From contig NZ_RCVJ01000143.1 in NCBI RefSeq assembly GCF_003667505.1, positions 1 to 64,000 on the forward strand: a stretch of DNA of 64,000 bases. The letters run 5' to 3'. This document shows, piece by piece, positions 15,279-24,816 of the stretch. Position numbers and translations under genes: made by a program. This DNA comes from Micromonospora sp. BL4 (GTDB taxonomy: Bacteria; Actinomycetota; Actinomycetes; Mycobacteriales; Micromonosporaceae). How positions within the stretch are numbered: the first letter of the stretch is position 1; each line of letters starts with the position of its first letter. The notes beneath the pieces are model-generated. The model ran no database searches and was not told the DNA's origin. It saw nothing but the letters and a program-made list of their open reading frames with translations.

Positions 15279-17423
15279 GTGGACTTTCCGGAGCTGGCCG
15301 CCCGCACCCGCCGGTTCAGCCACGGCGCGCCGCGTGCTGTCACCGTGGCCGAGGACGGCTCCCGAGTGATCTTCCTGCGCTCCGCCGGCCCGGAGGATCC
15401 GGCGGACGCGCTCTGGCTGCTGGACGTGGCCACCGCCGAGGAGCGGCTGGTCGCCGACCCGGCCACCCTGCTGGGCGCCGACAGCGACCCCCGGGCCCTC
15501 TCCCCCGGTGAGCGCGCGCTACGCGAGCGGCTGCGGCTCAGCGCCGCCGGCATCGGCTCGTACGCGCTGGACGCCGCCGGCCGGGTGGCGGTGTTCGCGC
15601 TGGCGGGCCGGCTGTTCCGGGCCGACCTGGTGCACGGCGACGTGGTCGAGGTGGCCACCGTCGGCCCGGTGCTGGACCCACGGCCGGACCCGACCGGGCG
15701 GCGGCTGGCGTACGTGACCGACGCGGCCGAGGGCGCCCGCCGGGGTGAGCTGCGGGTGATCGACGCGGACGGCACCGACACCCTGCTGGCCGGTGAGGAC
15801 GCCGGCGTGAGCTGGGGGTTGGCCGAGCACATCGCGGCCGAGGAGTTCGGGCGGTTCCGGGGTTACTGGTGGGCGCCGGACGGCGGCTCGGTGCTCGCGG
15901 CCCGGGTCGACGAGTCCCGGCTGGACCGCTGGCACCTGCACGATCCGGCCGAGCCGTCGAGCCCACCGACCGCTGTCGCGTACCCCCGGGCGGGTGGGCC
16001 GAACGCGGAGGTCAGCCTGCACCTGTTGGACCTGGACGACGGCTGGGTCGACGTGCACTGGGACCGGGAGACCTACCCGTACCTGACCGGGGTCAGCTGG
16101 GGCGAGGGCAGCCCGCTGATCACCGTGCTGCGCCGCTCGCAGCAGCACGGGCTGGTGCTGGCGGTGGACCCCCGGACCGGTGAGACGCAGGTGCACGCCG
16201 AGCTGGCCGATCCGCGCTGGGTGGAACCGATCGCCGGCACACCGGCGCACCTGCCGGACGGCCGCGTGCTGGTCGGTGGCGAACTGGCCCACGACGGGTA
16301 CGACGCGCGGTGCCTGTTCGCCGACGGCACCCTGCTCACCCCGCCGTCGCTGTACGTGCGGCGGGTGGTGGGTCGGCTGCCCGCCGGCACCGGCCCAGCC
16401 GACCTCCTGGTCGAGGCGAGCGACGGCGAGCCGAGCGAGCGGCACCTGTTCCGGGTCCGCACCACCATCGGCGGTGGGGTGGACGCCCGCCGGCTCACCA
16501 CCGACTCCGGTTGGCACACCGCCGCCGTCGGCGGGGACGTGCTGGCGGTCGGGGTCGCCTCGCTGGACCACGCCGGGGTGCGGTGGACGGTCCGCCGCGG
16601 CGACCAGGAGCTTGCCGAGCTGCGGTCGTTGGCCGCCACCCCGCCATATTCGCCGTTGCCGCTGCTGGAGCGGGTGACCGACCGGCGGCTGCCGGCGGCG
16701 GTGCTCTACCCGGACAACCACGTGACGGGCCGGCGACTGCCGGTGCTGCTGGACATCTACGGCGGGCCGGGGCACCAGGAGGTCGTGGCGGCCCGGGCCG
16801 CGTGGCTGGAGCGGCAGTGGTGGGCCGACGCCGGGTTCGCGGTGGTCACCATCGACAACCGGGGTACGCCGGGGGTGGCACCCTCGTTCGAGAAGGCGAT
16901 CCACCGGCGGGTCGCCGACGTGATCCTGACCGACCAGATCGACGCGCTGACCGCGCTCGCCGACAAGCATCCCGACCTCGACCTGGGCCGGATGGGGGTG
17001 CGCGGCTGGTCGTTCGGGGGCTGGCTGGCCGGGCTGGCGGTGCTGCGTCACCCGGAGCTGTTCCGATGCGGGATCGCCGGCGCCCCGGTGACCGACTGGG
17101 CGCTGTACGACACCGCGTACACCGAGCGCTACCTCGGGATGCCGGAGGACGGGGCGGACATCTACGCCCACCATTCGCTGGTCGAGTTGGCCGCCGAGCC
17201 GGTCACCGGCCCGGACCAGGCCCGGCCGTTGCTGCTGGTGCACGGCCTGGCCGACGACAACGTGGTGGCCGCGCACACGCTCCGGCTCTCGGCGGCCCTG
17301 CTGAACACCGGCCGGCCGCACGCCGTGCTGCCGCTGACCGGCGCCACCCACATGGCCGCGAACGGCACGGCCGAACGCCTGCTCCCCCTGGAGCTGGACT
17401 TCCTCCGTACCCATCTGGGATGA
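15279..17423 (+). CDS. S9 family prolyl oligopeptidase / dipeptidyl peptidase IV-like
   Basis: A 714-aa peptidase without a signal peptide, so probably cytoplasmic. Residues about 1-450 form the DPP-IV-type beta-propeller (EDAGVSWGLAEHIAAEEFGR carries the EE-type motif that binds the substrate N-terminus). Residues about 460-714 form the alpha/beta-hydrolase domain with nucleophile Ser578 in GWSFGG, Asp659 in HGLADDNV and His691 in TGATHM. It should cleave short peptides after Pro or Ala. It starts at GTG 15279 behind a leaderless-type promoter and is divergent from mshB. Confidence 0.92.
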   Translation: MDFPELAARTRRFSHGAPRAVTVAEDGSRVIFLRSAGPEDPADALWLLDVATAEERLVADPATLLGADSDPRALSPGERALRERLRLSAAGIGSYALDAAGRVAVFALAGRLFRADLVHGDVVEVATVGPVLDPRPDPTGRRLAYVTDAAEGARRGELRVIDADGTDTLLAGEDAGVSWGLAEHIAAEEFGRFRGYWWAPDGGSVLAARVDESRLDRWHLHDPAEPSSPPTAVAYPRAGGPNAEVSLHLLDLDDGWVDVHWDRETYPYLTGVSWGEGSPLITVLRRSQQHGLVLAVDPRTGETQVHAELADPRWVEPIAGTPAHLPDGRVLVGGELAHDGYDARCLFADGTLLTPPSLYVRRVVGRLPAGTGPADLLVEASDGEPSERHLFRVRTTIGGGVDARRLTTDSGWHTAAVGGDVLAVGVASLDHAGVRWTVRRGDQELAELRSLAATPPYSPLPLLERVTDRRLPAAVLYPDNHVTGRRLPVLLDIYGGPGHQEVVAARAAWLERQWWADAGFAVVTIDNRGTPGVAPSFEKAIHRRVADVILTDQIDALTALADKHPDLDLGRMGVRGWSFGGWLAGLAVLRHPELFRCGIAGAPVTDWALYDTAYTERYLGMPEDGADIYAHHSLVELAAEPVTGPDQARPLLLVHGLADDNVVAAHTLRLSAALLNTGRPHAVLPLTGATHMAANGTAERLLPLELDFLRTHLG

Positions 17424-17562
17424 ACCGTCGCGTTGGCGGAACCCCAGGGCAAACCGCCGCGTCGCGGTCGCCCGTCTTGAGGCGGGCGCGGGCGGGGTCG
17501 ATCAGGCGCGCCGCACGGTGTTCGACCGGAAGCCAGCGCCACCGGCCCCTCCGCGTTCGTGA

Positions 17563-17607
17563 ATCTTGGACACTTTCCGTTCGCGACTGACGGAAACTGT
17601 CCAAGAT
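17563..17607. terminator. 18-bp inverted repeat between convergent genes
   Basis: Arms 17563-17580 (ATCTTGGACACTTTCCGT) and 17590-17607 pair with a single mismatch around a 9-nt loop. It lies in the 258-bp gap between the S9 peptidase and the convergent YCII gene. The rest of the gap (17424-17562 and 17608-17681) shows no supported gene. Confidence 0.6.
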
Positions 17608-17681
17608 CTGTTGGACGATGGCCGCCCCGTCGGCGGCGTCATCGTCCAACGTCAGTCACCCGGATCAGTCGATGTGGGGTG

Positions 17682-18056
17682 TCACCCTCGCCAGTTGGCC
17701 TGGCGGAGCATCGCGTCCTGTTCGGCGTCGGGCATGAGCTCCCGGACCTCCTGCGCGCAGCGGCAGGCGACGGCAATCTTGGCAGCCCACTCCAAGGCCT
17801 CCTCGCGTGAGGCCACGTCGATGACCGAGAACCCGCCGATGACCTCCCTGGTCTCCGGGTACGGGCCGTCGGTGACCGTCCCGTCCGTGGCCACGACGCT
17901 CGCCCTCTGGCGTTCGAGTCCGGCGCCGAACACCCACACGCCGGCGGTGAAGGCGTCCTGGACGACGGCGTGCGAGGCCTTGCCCACGTCAGCCCAGTCC
18001 TCGTCGGGGATGTGGTCCATCGAGCCTTCACTGAACGAGATCAGGTACCGGGTCAT
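17682..18056 (-). CDS. YCII-related / DGPF domain protein
   Basis: A 124-aa protein beginning MTRYLISFSEGS and carrying DGPYPETREVIGGFSVIDV, the signature of the DGPF/YCII-related group. These proteins are often found beside or fused to ECF sigma factors; no sigma factor is adjacent here. GGGAG precedes the ATG. The biochemical role is unknown. Downstream, 18057-18261 contains no recognised feature. Confidence 0.85.
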   Translation of the reverse strand: MTRYLISFSEGSMDHIPDEDWADVGKASHAVVQDAFTAGVWVFGAGLERQRASVVATDGTVTDGPYPETREVIGGFSVIDVASREEALEWAAKIAVACRCAQEVRELMPDAEQDAMLRQANWRG

Positions 18057-18261
18057 CCCATGGCTCCCTTGTCCCGGCGGTCTCCTGCGACCGCCTCTCA
18101 GCTGTTCTACGAACGGCTCGCCCCGTATTCGACGCGGTACCGGAGGTTTTACGGGACTTCACGCACTGCCAGGAACGCGGCGAGGCCGAGCCGGGCCGTC
18201 ACCTCGGCGGACGTCGATACGAGCTGCCCGGATCGCGCCGTCAACTGTTGGGTGGAGACGA

Positions 18262-18303
18262 CAAGGGTCCCCTCCCGACGGCGCTGTCGGGAGGGGACCC
18301 TTG
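18262..18303. terminator. Perfect 18-bp hairpin terminator of the peptide ABC operon
   Basis: Arms 18262-18279 (CAAGGGTCCCCTCCCGAC) and 18286-18303 are exact complements with a 6-nt loop. It lies 17 bp past the stop codon of the substrate-binding protein gene, as expected of an intrinsic terminator for the minus-strand operon. Confidence 0.8.
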
Positions 18304-18320
18304 CCTGCCTGCGGTGTTAC

Positions 18321-20063
18321 CTACGGCTTGACGTGCGCGTTCACGAACGACGCGTAGCCGAAGACGCTGGAGATGAAGACTCCGCCGGCCTTGGACCCGT
18401 GCACGTTGTAGGCCACGTCGACGAAGAGCGGCACCACCGGCGCGTGCTCCTTCATGATCCGCTCGTCGAGCTTGGCCCACTCCGGACCCTGCTCGGCCGC
18501 GGACAGGGCCGAGATCCGGTCCATCTCGGCGTTGATCGTCGGGTCGTTGAAGTAGGACTGGTTGCTGTTGCCCTCGGCCTTGATGGTGCGGCCGTCGTAG
18601 AGCACCGGCAGGATCGAGGCGCCGCTCGGCCAGTCCGCCGCCCAGTTACCGATGTACAGGTCCCAGGGGTTGTCCTTCTTCTTGATCTCGTCGAGCTTCG
18701 CGTCGTCCGAGATGTTCCGCAACGTGATCTTGAAGCCGGCCCGCTCCAGGTTGGCCTTGAGCTGGGCACCGATCTGCTGCTCGGTCGTGTTGTCGGCGAC
18801 ACCGAGGACCAGCGCGGGCGTCTGCCCGCCGAGCAGTTCCTTGACCTTGGCGACGTCGCCGTTGGCCCCCGCCGGGTACGCGTCGTACGCCTTGTAGCCG
18901 ATGGTGGCCGGCGGCATCAGCGTGGTCAGCGGCGCGGCGACGGTCTGGCCGCCGAGCGCCTTGATCAGGCCCTCCCGGTCGATGGCGTAGTTGAGCGCCT
19001 GCCGGATCTTGAGGTCCTTGACCCGCTGGTTGTTGATCACCAGCTGGTTGGCGCTCGGGGTCGGCGAGAGGATGCTGCGCGACTTCAGCGAGGCATCCCC
19101 GGCCACCTTGGCGACCAACGAGGCGGGCACGGCGTTGAAGGCGAGCGCGCTCTGGTCGGCGCCGTTGTCGGCGATCACCCGGTTGTTGGCGGCGTCCGCG
19201 GTCGGGCCGAAGGTCCAGACGAACTGGTCCGGGTACTGGTGCCGGACCGGGTCGGTGTTCGGGTCCCAGTTGGGGTTGCGGTCCAGGGTGATCTGCACGC
19301 CGACCTGGTTCTTGGCGATCTTGTACGGGCCGGACGAGAACGGCTGCTTGTCCAGGTCGACGCCGGTGTCCTTGTCCGGCGGCAGGGGCGCGGTGGTCGG
19401 CAGCGAGACCGCGAACGGCAGGTCACAGCGGGCCTTGGCGAACTCGAAGCGCAAGGTCTTCTCGTCCGGCGTGGTCAGCCCGGGCGGCAGCGACGTCTTG
19501 TTCTTCTTGAAGTCCCACTTGGTGTCGAACTGCGGGCTGTCGGCCAGCCACTCCTGGAGGTAGGTCGGGCCGCCGGAGAGGTCCGGGTCGAAGGAGCGGG
19601 CGATGCCGTACGCGATCTCCTTGGAGGTGATCGGGCGGCCGTCCTCGAACTTCACCCCGTCCTTGATCTTGAATTCCCAGACCTTGCAGTCCTTGTTGAC
19701 GTTGGTGCCCGGCGTCTCGGCCAGGTCGCCGACGAGAACCAGGCCGCCCTTGCCGTCGTCCTTCCAGGTGGTCAGATAGCGGGCGAAGAGCGGGTTCGCC
19801 ATCAGGCCCGCGAACGAGTACGTCCGCTGCGGGTCGAGGTGGGAGATCGGCGACTCCCGGATGATGGTGAACGTGCCGCCCTTCTGTGCCCCGCTCACCT
19901 CGGCGGCAGGGCCCTTGGAGTCCTTGGGGTCGCTCGCGATGACCCCGGTCTGCTGCCGCTCGGTGTCCACCGTGGTGCCCTCGCCCGTGTTCTCCGAGCA
20001 CGCACCCAATGCCACAACCAGAGCGATCGCGCCGCCTACGGCGGCCGCCACGCGTGGTCGCAT
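18321..20063 (-). CDS. Peptide ABC transporter substrate-binding lipoprotein (SBP_bac_5)
   Basis: A 580-aa lipoprotein. The signal peptide ends in the lipobox VALGAC, so Cys22 should be lipidated after cleavage. The mature protein is a family 5 solute-binding protein (TFTIIRESPISHLDP near the N-terminus, IRQALNYAIDREGLIKAL in the middle), typical of oligopeptide, dipeptide or nickel importers. AGGAGG lies 6 nt before the ATG. It is the last gene of the five-gene importer cluster, separated from the permease by 155 bp and probably with its own promoter (a TACGAT box at 20128-20133 on the minus strand). The peptide specificity is not readable. Confidence 0.92.
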   Translation of the reverse strand: MRPRVAAAVGGAIALVVALGACSENTGEGTTVDTERQQTGVIASDPKDSKGPAAEVSGAQKGGTFTIIRESPISHLDPQRTYSFAGLMANPLFARYLTTWKDDGKGGLVLVGDLAETPGTNVNKDCKVWEFKIKDGVKFEDGRPITSKEIAYGIARSFDPDLSGGPTYLQEWLADSPQFDTKWDFKKNKTSLPPGLTTPDEKTLRFEFAKARCDLPFAVSLPTTAPLPPDKDTGVDLDKQPFSSGPYKIAKNQVGVQITLDRNPNWDPNTDPVRHQYPDQFVWTFGPTADAANNRVIADNGADQSALAFNAVPASLVAKVAGDASLKSRSILSPTPSANQLVINNQRVKDLKIRQALNYAIDREGLIKALGGQTVAAPLTTLMPPATIGYKAYDAYPAGANGDVAKVKELLGGQTPALVLGVADNTTEQQIGAQLKANLERAGFKITLRNISDDAKLDEIKKKDNPWDLYIGNWAADWPSGASILPVLYDGRTIKAEGNSNQSYFNDPTINAEMDRISALSAAEQGPEWAKLDERIMKEHAPVVPLFVDVAYNVHGSKAGGVFISSVFGYASFVNAHVKP

Positions 20064-20218
20064 GAAGTACCTCCTTCATCAATGTGCCGTGCGGTCCGTC
20101 GGGGCGAGAACCGCCGACGTCTCGAGGATCGTAAAGAAGAAAACCTACGAATTGTGTAACAGTTGTCGATAACTTTCGCCGCCGACCGGGCTGGTGGACA
20201 CGCCGGTCGGCCGCCGGC

Positions 20219-21205
20219 TCAGCGCAGCCGGACCCGGGGGTCGATGGCCGCGTAGAGCAGGTCCACCAGCACGTTCGCCAGCACCACGAAGACGGCCGCG
20301 ATCAGCACGGTGGCCATGATGGTGGGCAGGTCGCCCGAGCGCACCGCGTCCACCGCCGTGCGACCCAGCCCCTGGATGCCGAAGGTGGTCTCGGTGATGA
20401 CCGTGCCGCCGAGCGCGCCGCCGACGTCCAGGCCGGCGATCGTCACCACCGGCGTGATCGCCGCGCGCAGCGCGTGTCGCCCGTACACCTTGGGTTTTGC
20501 CAGGCCCTTCGCCCGCGCGGTGCGGACGAAGTCCTCCGACAGTGTCTCCAGCATCTGCGCCCGGGACAGTCGGGCGTAGATGGCCGAGAAGAGAAAGGCC
20601 AACGCGACCCAGGCCAGCACCAGCCCACTGGCCCACTTCGCCGGATTGTCGAAGATCGAGGTGTAGCTCGGCACCGGCAGCAACCGCAGGTTGTAGACGA
20701 ACACCAGCAGCAGCACCGCGCCCACGAAGTAGAGCTGCAACGAGGCGCCGGTCAGCGAGAAGCCGATCGCCAGCCGGTCCAGCCAGGTGCCCCGGCGCAG
20801 CGCGGAGACCATGCCCAGACCCACCCCGAGCAGCAGCCAGAGGATGGCCGCCGGGATCACGATGCTCAGCGTCACCGGCAGCACCCGGGCGATGGTGTCC
20901 GAGACCGCCTCGTTGGTGACGTACGACCAGCCCAGGCAGGGCGCGTCGCACCGGCCGCCCTGGGCGCTGCCCAGGTCCCGCCCCATGACGATGCCCTTCA
21001 TGTAGCCGGCGTACTGGCTGATCAGCGGGTCGTTGAGGCCCAGCTCGGTCCGGACCCGCTCCAGCCGCTCCGGGCTGCAGTTCTTCGGGCACATGCCGGT
21101 GACCGGGTCACGCGGCAGGGCGAAGAACATCAGGAAGGTCAGCACGCTCACCGCGAAGAGCGTCAGCGTGGCCGAGAAGAGTCGCTTGATCAGGAATCGC
21201 GCCAT
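20219..21205 (-). CDS. Peptide ABC transporter permease (DppB/OppB type)
   Basis: A 328-aa inner-membrane permease with six predicted helices and the EAA-like loop (FVRTARAKGLAKPKVYGRHAL) that docks on the ATPases. The N-terminal GFLIKR-type segment and the length are normal for DppB. Unusually, the first extracytoplasmic loop holds four cysteines in two pairs (GMCPKNCS and GGRCDAPCLGW). The start is 9 bp after the stop of the upstream permease gene. Confidence 0.92.
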   Translation of the reverse strand: MARFLIKRLFSATLTLFAVSVLTFLMFFALPRDPVTGMCPKNCSPERLERVRTELGLNDPLISQYAGYMKGIVMGRDLGSAQGGRCDAPCLGWSYVTNEAVSDTIARVLPVTLSIVIPAAILWLLLGVGLGMVSALRRGTWLDRLAIGFSLTGASLQLYFVGAVLLLVFVYNLRLLPVPSYTSIFDNPAKWASGLVLAWVALAFLFSAIYARLSRAQMLETLSEDFVRTARAKGLAKPKVYGRHALRAAITPVVTIAGLDVGGALGGTVITETTFGIQGLGRTAVDAVRSGDLPTIMATVLIAAVFVVLANVLVDLLYAAIDPRVRLR

Positions 21206-21214
21206 GGGAAACCC

Positions 21215-22222
21215 CTACCGGGACGACTTCGGGTCGAGCGCGTCACGCAACGCGTCGCCGAAGAGGTTGAAGGCGAACACCAGCGCGAAGATCGTGATGC
21301 CCGGGAAGAACACGTACGCCGGGTCGGTCTGGAGGAAGTCCAGACTGCGGTAGATCATCCGGCCGAAGCTCGGCGTCTCGTCACTGAGGCCGACGCCGAT
21401 GAACGAGAGCGCGGCCTCGCTGGTGATGAACTGCGGCACCGCCAGGGAGAAGGAGACCAGGATCGGCGCCCAGATGTTCGGCAGCAACTGCCGGAAGAGC
21501 ATGTGCCCCAGCCCGGCGCCGCTGGCCTTCGCCGCCTCCACGAACTCCCGCTCACGCAGCGCGATCACCTGCCCGCGTACGAGTCGGGCCGTGCTGGTCC
21601 AGCCGAAGATGGCGAAGACGCCGATCAGCACGCCCACCCCGAAGGCGGACGACACCTGCCCCCGCTCGCCGTAGAAGCGCAGCGTGATGGTGGGCGTGAG
21701 GGCCAGCGCGATGATCAGGAACGGCATGGCCAGGGTCAGGTCGGTGATCCAGTTGATCACCGCGTCGAGCCAGCCGCCGAGGTAACCGGCGAGCGCCCCG
21801 AGCACGACCCCGATCGTCGCGGTGATCAACGCGGCGGCGAACGCGATGAACAGCGACGTCCGCAACCCGTAGATCAACCGGATGAAGATGTCCCGGCCCA
21901 GCCCCGGCTCCAGGCCGAACCAGTGCTCGCCGGTGACCCCACCGGCGTAGCCCAGCGGCATGCCGAAGCCGTCCAGCAGGTTCTGGAACTGCTCACGCGG
22001 GCCGATCCCGTAGACCATCTCGATCAGCGGCGCGGCCAGCCCCAGCACCATGAAGAAGATCAGCAGCACACCGCTGACCATGGCCGTCCGGTCGCGCCGC
22101 AGCCGGAGCCACGCGAGCTGACCGGGCGAACGACCGACGACACCCTTCACCGCGGGCCCGCCCGCGTCCGCGCTGGACTCGATCTCGGCCAGCGCCACAC
22201 CCTCCACCGGGGACAGGCTCAC
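21215..22222 (-). CDS. Peptide ABC transporter permease (DppC/OppC type)
   Basis: A 335-aa permease partner of the DppB-type protein. It has the N-terminal OppC_N segment ([18 protein letters not shown]), five further helices and the EAA loop [20 protein letters not shown]. The GTG at 22222 overlaps the stop of the upstream ATPase (GTGA) and follows GAGGAGG; the frame is open to 22393 but that part is antisense-like and lies within the ATPase gene. Confidence 0.92.
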   Translation of the reverse strand: MSLSPVEGVALAEIESSADAGGPAVKGVVGRSPGQLAWLRLRRDRTAMVSGVLLIFFMVLGLAAPLIEMVYGIGPREQFQNLLDGFGMPLGYAGGVTGEHWFGLEPGLGRDIFIRLIYGLRTSLFIAFAAALITATIGVVLGALAGYLGGWLDAVINWITDLTLAMPFLIIALALTPTITLRFYGERGQVSSAFGVGVLIGVFAIFGWTSTARLVRGQVIALREREFVEAAKASGAGLGHMLFRQLLPNIWAPILVSFSLAVPQFITSEAALSFIGVGLSDETPSFGRMIYRSLDFLQTDPAYVFFPGITIFALVFAFNLFGDALRDALDPKSSR

Positions 22223-23265
22223 GGCGACACCTCCTCGACGATCGCGCCGGCAGCATCCCCCGCGGGGGCCCCTTCCGCTAGCAAGCTCGCGCCCACGGCC
22301 TCGGGGAAGTGACACGCGGTGGCCTGGTTGCCGCCGTCGCGCGGCACCAGCGCCGGCTCCTGGGTGGCGCAGATGTCCTGCGCCTTCCAGCACCGGGTGC
22401 GGAACCGGCAGCCCGACGGCGGGTCGAGCGGGGTGGGCACGTCGCCGCTCAACCGGATCCGGCCACCCGGGCCGAGCCGGGTGACGTCCGGGATCGCCGA
22501 GAGCAGCGCCCGGGTGTACGGGTGCTGCGGGCGCTCGTAGATGTCCGCCCGGTCACCGATCTCCACGATCCGCCCGAGGTACATCACCGCGACCCGCTGG
22601 CAGAAGTGCCGGACCACGGCCAGGTCGTGGGCGATGAACACGAACGCCAGGCCGAGGTCCCGTTGCAGGTCCCGCAGCAGGTTGACCACCTGCGCCTGGA
22701 TCGAGACGTCCAGCGCGGAGACCGGCTCGTCGGCGACGATCAGCTTGGGCCGCAGGGCCAGCGCTCGGGCGATGCCGATGCGCTGGCGTTGGCCACCGGA
22801 GAACTCGTGCGGGTACCGGTTGTAGTGCTCCGGATTCAACCCGACCAGCTCCAGCAGCTCCTGCACCCGGGCCTTGATCCCGCCCGGCGGCTTGATCCCG
22901 TTGACCTGCAGGGGCATGGCCACGATGCGGCCCACGGTGTGCCGGGGGTTCAGGGAGGCGTACGGGTCCTGGAAGATGATCTGGAGGTCCTGGCGCAGCG
23001 GGCGCAGCTCACGCCGGCCGGCGTGCGTGATGTCCCGCCCGGCGAACTCGATGCTGCCGGCGGTCGGCTCCAGCAGCCGGACCAGCATCCGACCGGTGGT
23101 GGTCTTGCCGCAGCCGGACTCCCCCACCAGGCCGAGCGTCTCGCCGGGTTGCACGTCGAAGTCGAGCCCGTCGACCGCCTGCACCAGGCCGGTGGAGCGC
23201 AACCCCTGGCGTACCGGGAAGTGCTTGGTCAGGCCGCGTACCCGCAGCAGCGGCTGGTCGGTCAT
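22219..23265 (-). CDS. Peptide ABC transporter ATP-binding protein (DppF/OppF type)
   Basis: A 348-aa ATPase with Walker [10 protein letters not shown], signature FSGGQRQR, Walker [13 protein letters not shown] and the C-terminal oligopeptide-type extension ([19 protein letters not shown]), whose cysteines often bind an Fe-S cluster in this group. The ATG at 23265 overlaps the stop of the other ATPase gene (ATGA). It powers uptake together with the DppD-type protein. Confidence 0.93.
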   Translation of the reverse strand: MTDQPLLRVRGLTKHFPVRQGLRSTGLVQAVDGLDFDVQPGETLGLVGESGCGKTTTGRMLVRLLEPTAGSIEFAGRDITHAGRRELRPLRQDLQIIFQDPYASLNPRHTVGRIVAMPLQVNGIKPPGGIKARVQELLELVGLNPEHYNRYPHEFSGGQRQRIGIARALALRPKLIVADEPVSALDVSIQAQVVNLLRDLQRDLGLAFVFIAHDLAVVRHFCQRVAVMYLGRIVEIGDRADIYERPQHPYTRALLSAIPDVTRLGPGGRIRLSGDVPTPLDPPSGCRFRTRCWKAQDICATQEPALVPRDGGNQATACHFPEAVGASLLAEGAPAGDAAGAIVEEVSP

Positions 23266-24386
23266 CGGGCCACCCCCACGGATGCGATGTCCTCGGCGTA
23301 GAGCGTGGCGCGCTCCTCGGCGGTCAGGTGGCAGGCGACCAGGTGGCCGGCTGAGCCCGCTTCGCCGGTTGGGCCTGCCGGGCGCAGCTCGGGCACCTCG
23401 GTGCGGGACCGGTCGCCGGGGCGGTCCGCGTACCGGCAGCGCGGGTGGAAGGCGCAGCCGGGCGGCAGGTTGATCAGGCTGGGCGGGTTGCCCCGGATCG
23501 GCAACAGGTCCGCGTCCGCGTCGCCGTGCAGCGACGGCACGCTGGAGAGCAACCCCCAGGTGTACGGGTGCTGCGGCGTGCGGAGCACCTGCTCGACGCT
23601 GCCCCGCTCCACGGCTCGACCGCCGTACATCACCAGCACCTCGTCGGCGACCTGGCCGACCACGCCGAGGTCGTGGGTGATCAGGATGATCGCGGAGTGG
23701 AACTCGGCCTGGAGGTCGGCGAGCAGGTCCAGGATCTGCGCCTGCACGGTGACGTCCAGCGCGGTGGTCGGCTCGTCGGCGATCAGCAGGGCCGGGTCGT
23801 TGACCAGCGCCATGGCGATCATCGCCCGCTGGCGCATGCCGCCGGAGAACTCGTGCGGGTACTGGTCGAAGCGGCGCGCCGGCTGCGGGATGCCGACCCG
23901 GTCCAGCATGTCCACCGTCCGCTGGCGGGCCTCTCGCCGGCTGGCCTCCGGGTGATGCACCCGGTACGCCTCGGCGATCTGCCGGCCCACCGTGTAGTAC
24001 GGGTGCAGCGCGGAGAGCGGGTCCTGGAAGATCATCGCCATGTCGCGGCCGCGCAGCCGGCGTACCTCCTCGTCTGCGAGGCCCACCAACTGCCGGCCGC
24101 CGACGGAGATCTCGCCGGTGATGGTCGTCCGCTTGGCGTCGTGCAGGCCGAGGATGGCCAGCGAGGTGACGCTCTTGCCCGAGCCGGACTCGCCGACGAT
24201 GCCGAGGGTGCGACCCCGCTCGACGGCGAACGACACCCCGTCGACCGCGCGGACCACGCCGTCCTCGGTGTCGAACCGGACCCGCAGGTCGGTCACCCGC
24301 AGGTAGGCGTCCTGGTCGGAGCGCTGCACCGGCACGGTGGGACGGTCGTCCGGTTCCCCGGACGGCGCCGGATCCGAGCTGTCCAC
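23262..24386 (-). CDS. Peptide ABC transporter ATP-binding protein (DppD/OppD type)
   Basis: A 374-aa ATPase: Walker [10 protein letters not shown], signature FSGGMRQR, Walker [13 protein letters not shown], and the C-terminal extension with Cys pair ([11 protein letters not shown]). It is the first gene of the importer operon. The GTG at 24386 is preceded by GGGAGG with a 5-nt spacer; the frame is open to 24530 but that part looks like 5' untranslated DNA. A weak promoter (TTTTCA, 17 nt, TAAGTT) can be read about 45 nt upstream on the minus strand. Confidence 0.92.
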   Translation of the reverse strand: MDSSDPAPSGEPDDRPTVPVQRSDQDAYLRVTDLRVRFDTEDGVVRAVDGVSFAVERGRTLGIVGESGSGKSVTSLAILGLHDAKRTTITGEISVGGRQLVGLADEEVRRLRGRDMAMIFQDPLSALHPYYTVGRQIAEAYRVHHPEASRREARQRTVDMLDRVGIPQPARRFDQYPHEFSGGMRQRAMIAMALVNDPALLIADEPTTALDVTVQAQILDLLADLQAEFHSAIILITHDLGVVGQVADEVLVMYGGRAVERGSVEQVLRTPQHPYTWGLLSSVPSLHGDADADLLPIRGNPPSLINLPPGCAFHPRCRYADRPGDRSRTEVPELRPAGPTGEAGSAGHLVACHLTAEERATLYAEDIASVGVAR

Positions 24387-24591
24387 GGCCGCCTCCCTCA
24401 GTGACGAAGAGAACTTACAGGAAAGTCCCGAGGGTGAAAATAAGCTACAAAGTCGGCACCTGTCAGCGGGCCCGAGCGTAACGAGTCGGCATCGGCCCTG
24501 AACACCCCTCACCTCGCCATCCATGGCCATTCATGCCCCGCTCACACGCCGCGTGCGACGTCGGTGGCGCGGCCTCAGCTGCAATGGGCGG
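24387..24591. other. Intergenic region upstream of the importer operon
   Basis: These 205 bp, between the divergent importer operon and the Uma2-like fragment, hold the probable promoter of the importer (TTTTCA/TAAGTT, minus strand) and are locally less GC-rich around 24415-24455. No other gene, repeat or RNA was recognised. Confidence 0.4.
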
Positions 24592-24783
24592 GTGATTCCT
24601 GCCGAAATTCTTGGTCACCGACTGCCCTGGACCGAGTCGGACTACCTCGCCCTCGGTGTCACGGCGTGCCGGATCGAACTCCTCGACGGGGGACTACTCG
24701 TCGGCCCGCCGCCGACAGTCCGGCACCAGGCGATCGTCGGCGCCCTCGCAACGGTGTTGGAGCCCGAGGATCTCGTCCCCTGA
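24592..24783 (+). pseudogene. Truncated Uma2-like nuclease fragment
   Basis: The 63 codons from GTG 24592 read VIPAEILGHRLPWTESDYLA then CRIELLDGGLLVGPPPTVRHQ. This resembles the N-terminal third of Uma2-family (DUF820, PD-(D/E)XK) proteins, where YELLDGxLxVxPxPxxxHQ is typical. The frame stops at 24783, leaving none of the catalytic core (normal length about 190 aa), and tldD starts 33 bp later. It is most likely the remnant of a deleted gene; a short functional peptide is less likely. Confidence 0.5.
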
Positions 24784-24803
24784 CGGACGTCGGTCGGCTG
24801 GCC

Positions 24804-24809
24804 TAGGGT
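24804..24809 (+). promoter_or_regulatory. Leaderless -10 box for tldD
   Basis: TAGGGT, a 7-nt gap and the ATG at 24817 fit a leaderless promoter. No Shine-Dalgarno is present. Confidence 0.5.
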
Positions 24810-24816
24810 CGGTCGC

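Noticed and set aside
17424..17650. Minus-strand ORF past the S9 gene (RRGRWRWLPVEH...)
   Set aside because: No start, no domain and it runs across the inverted repeat; treated as intergenic.
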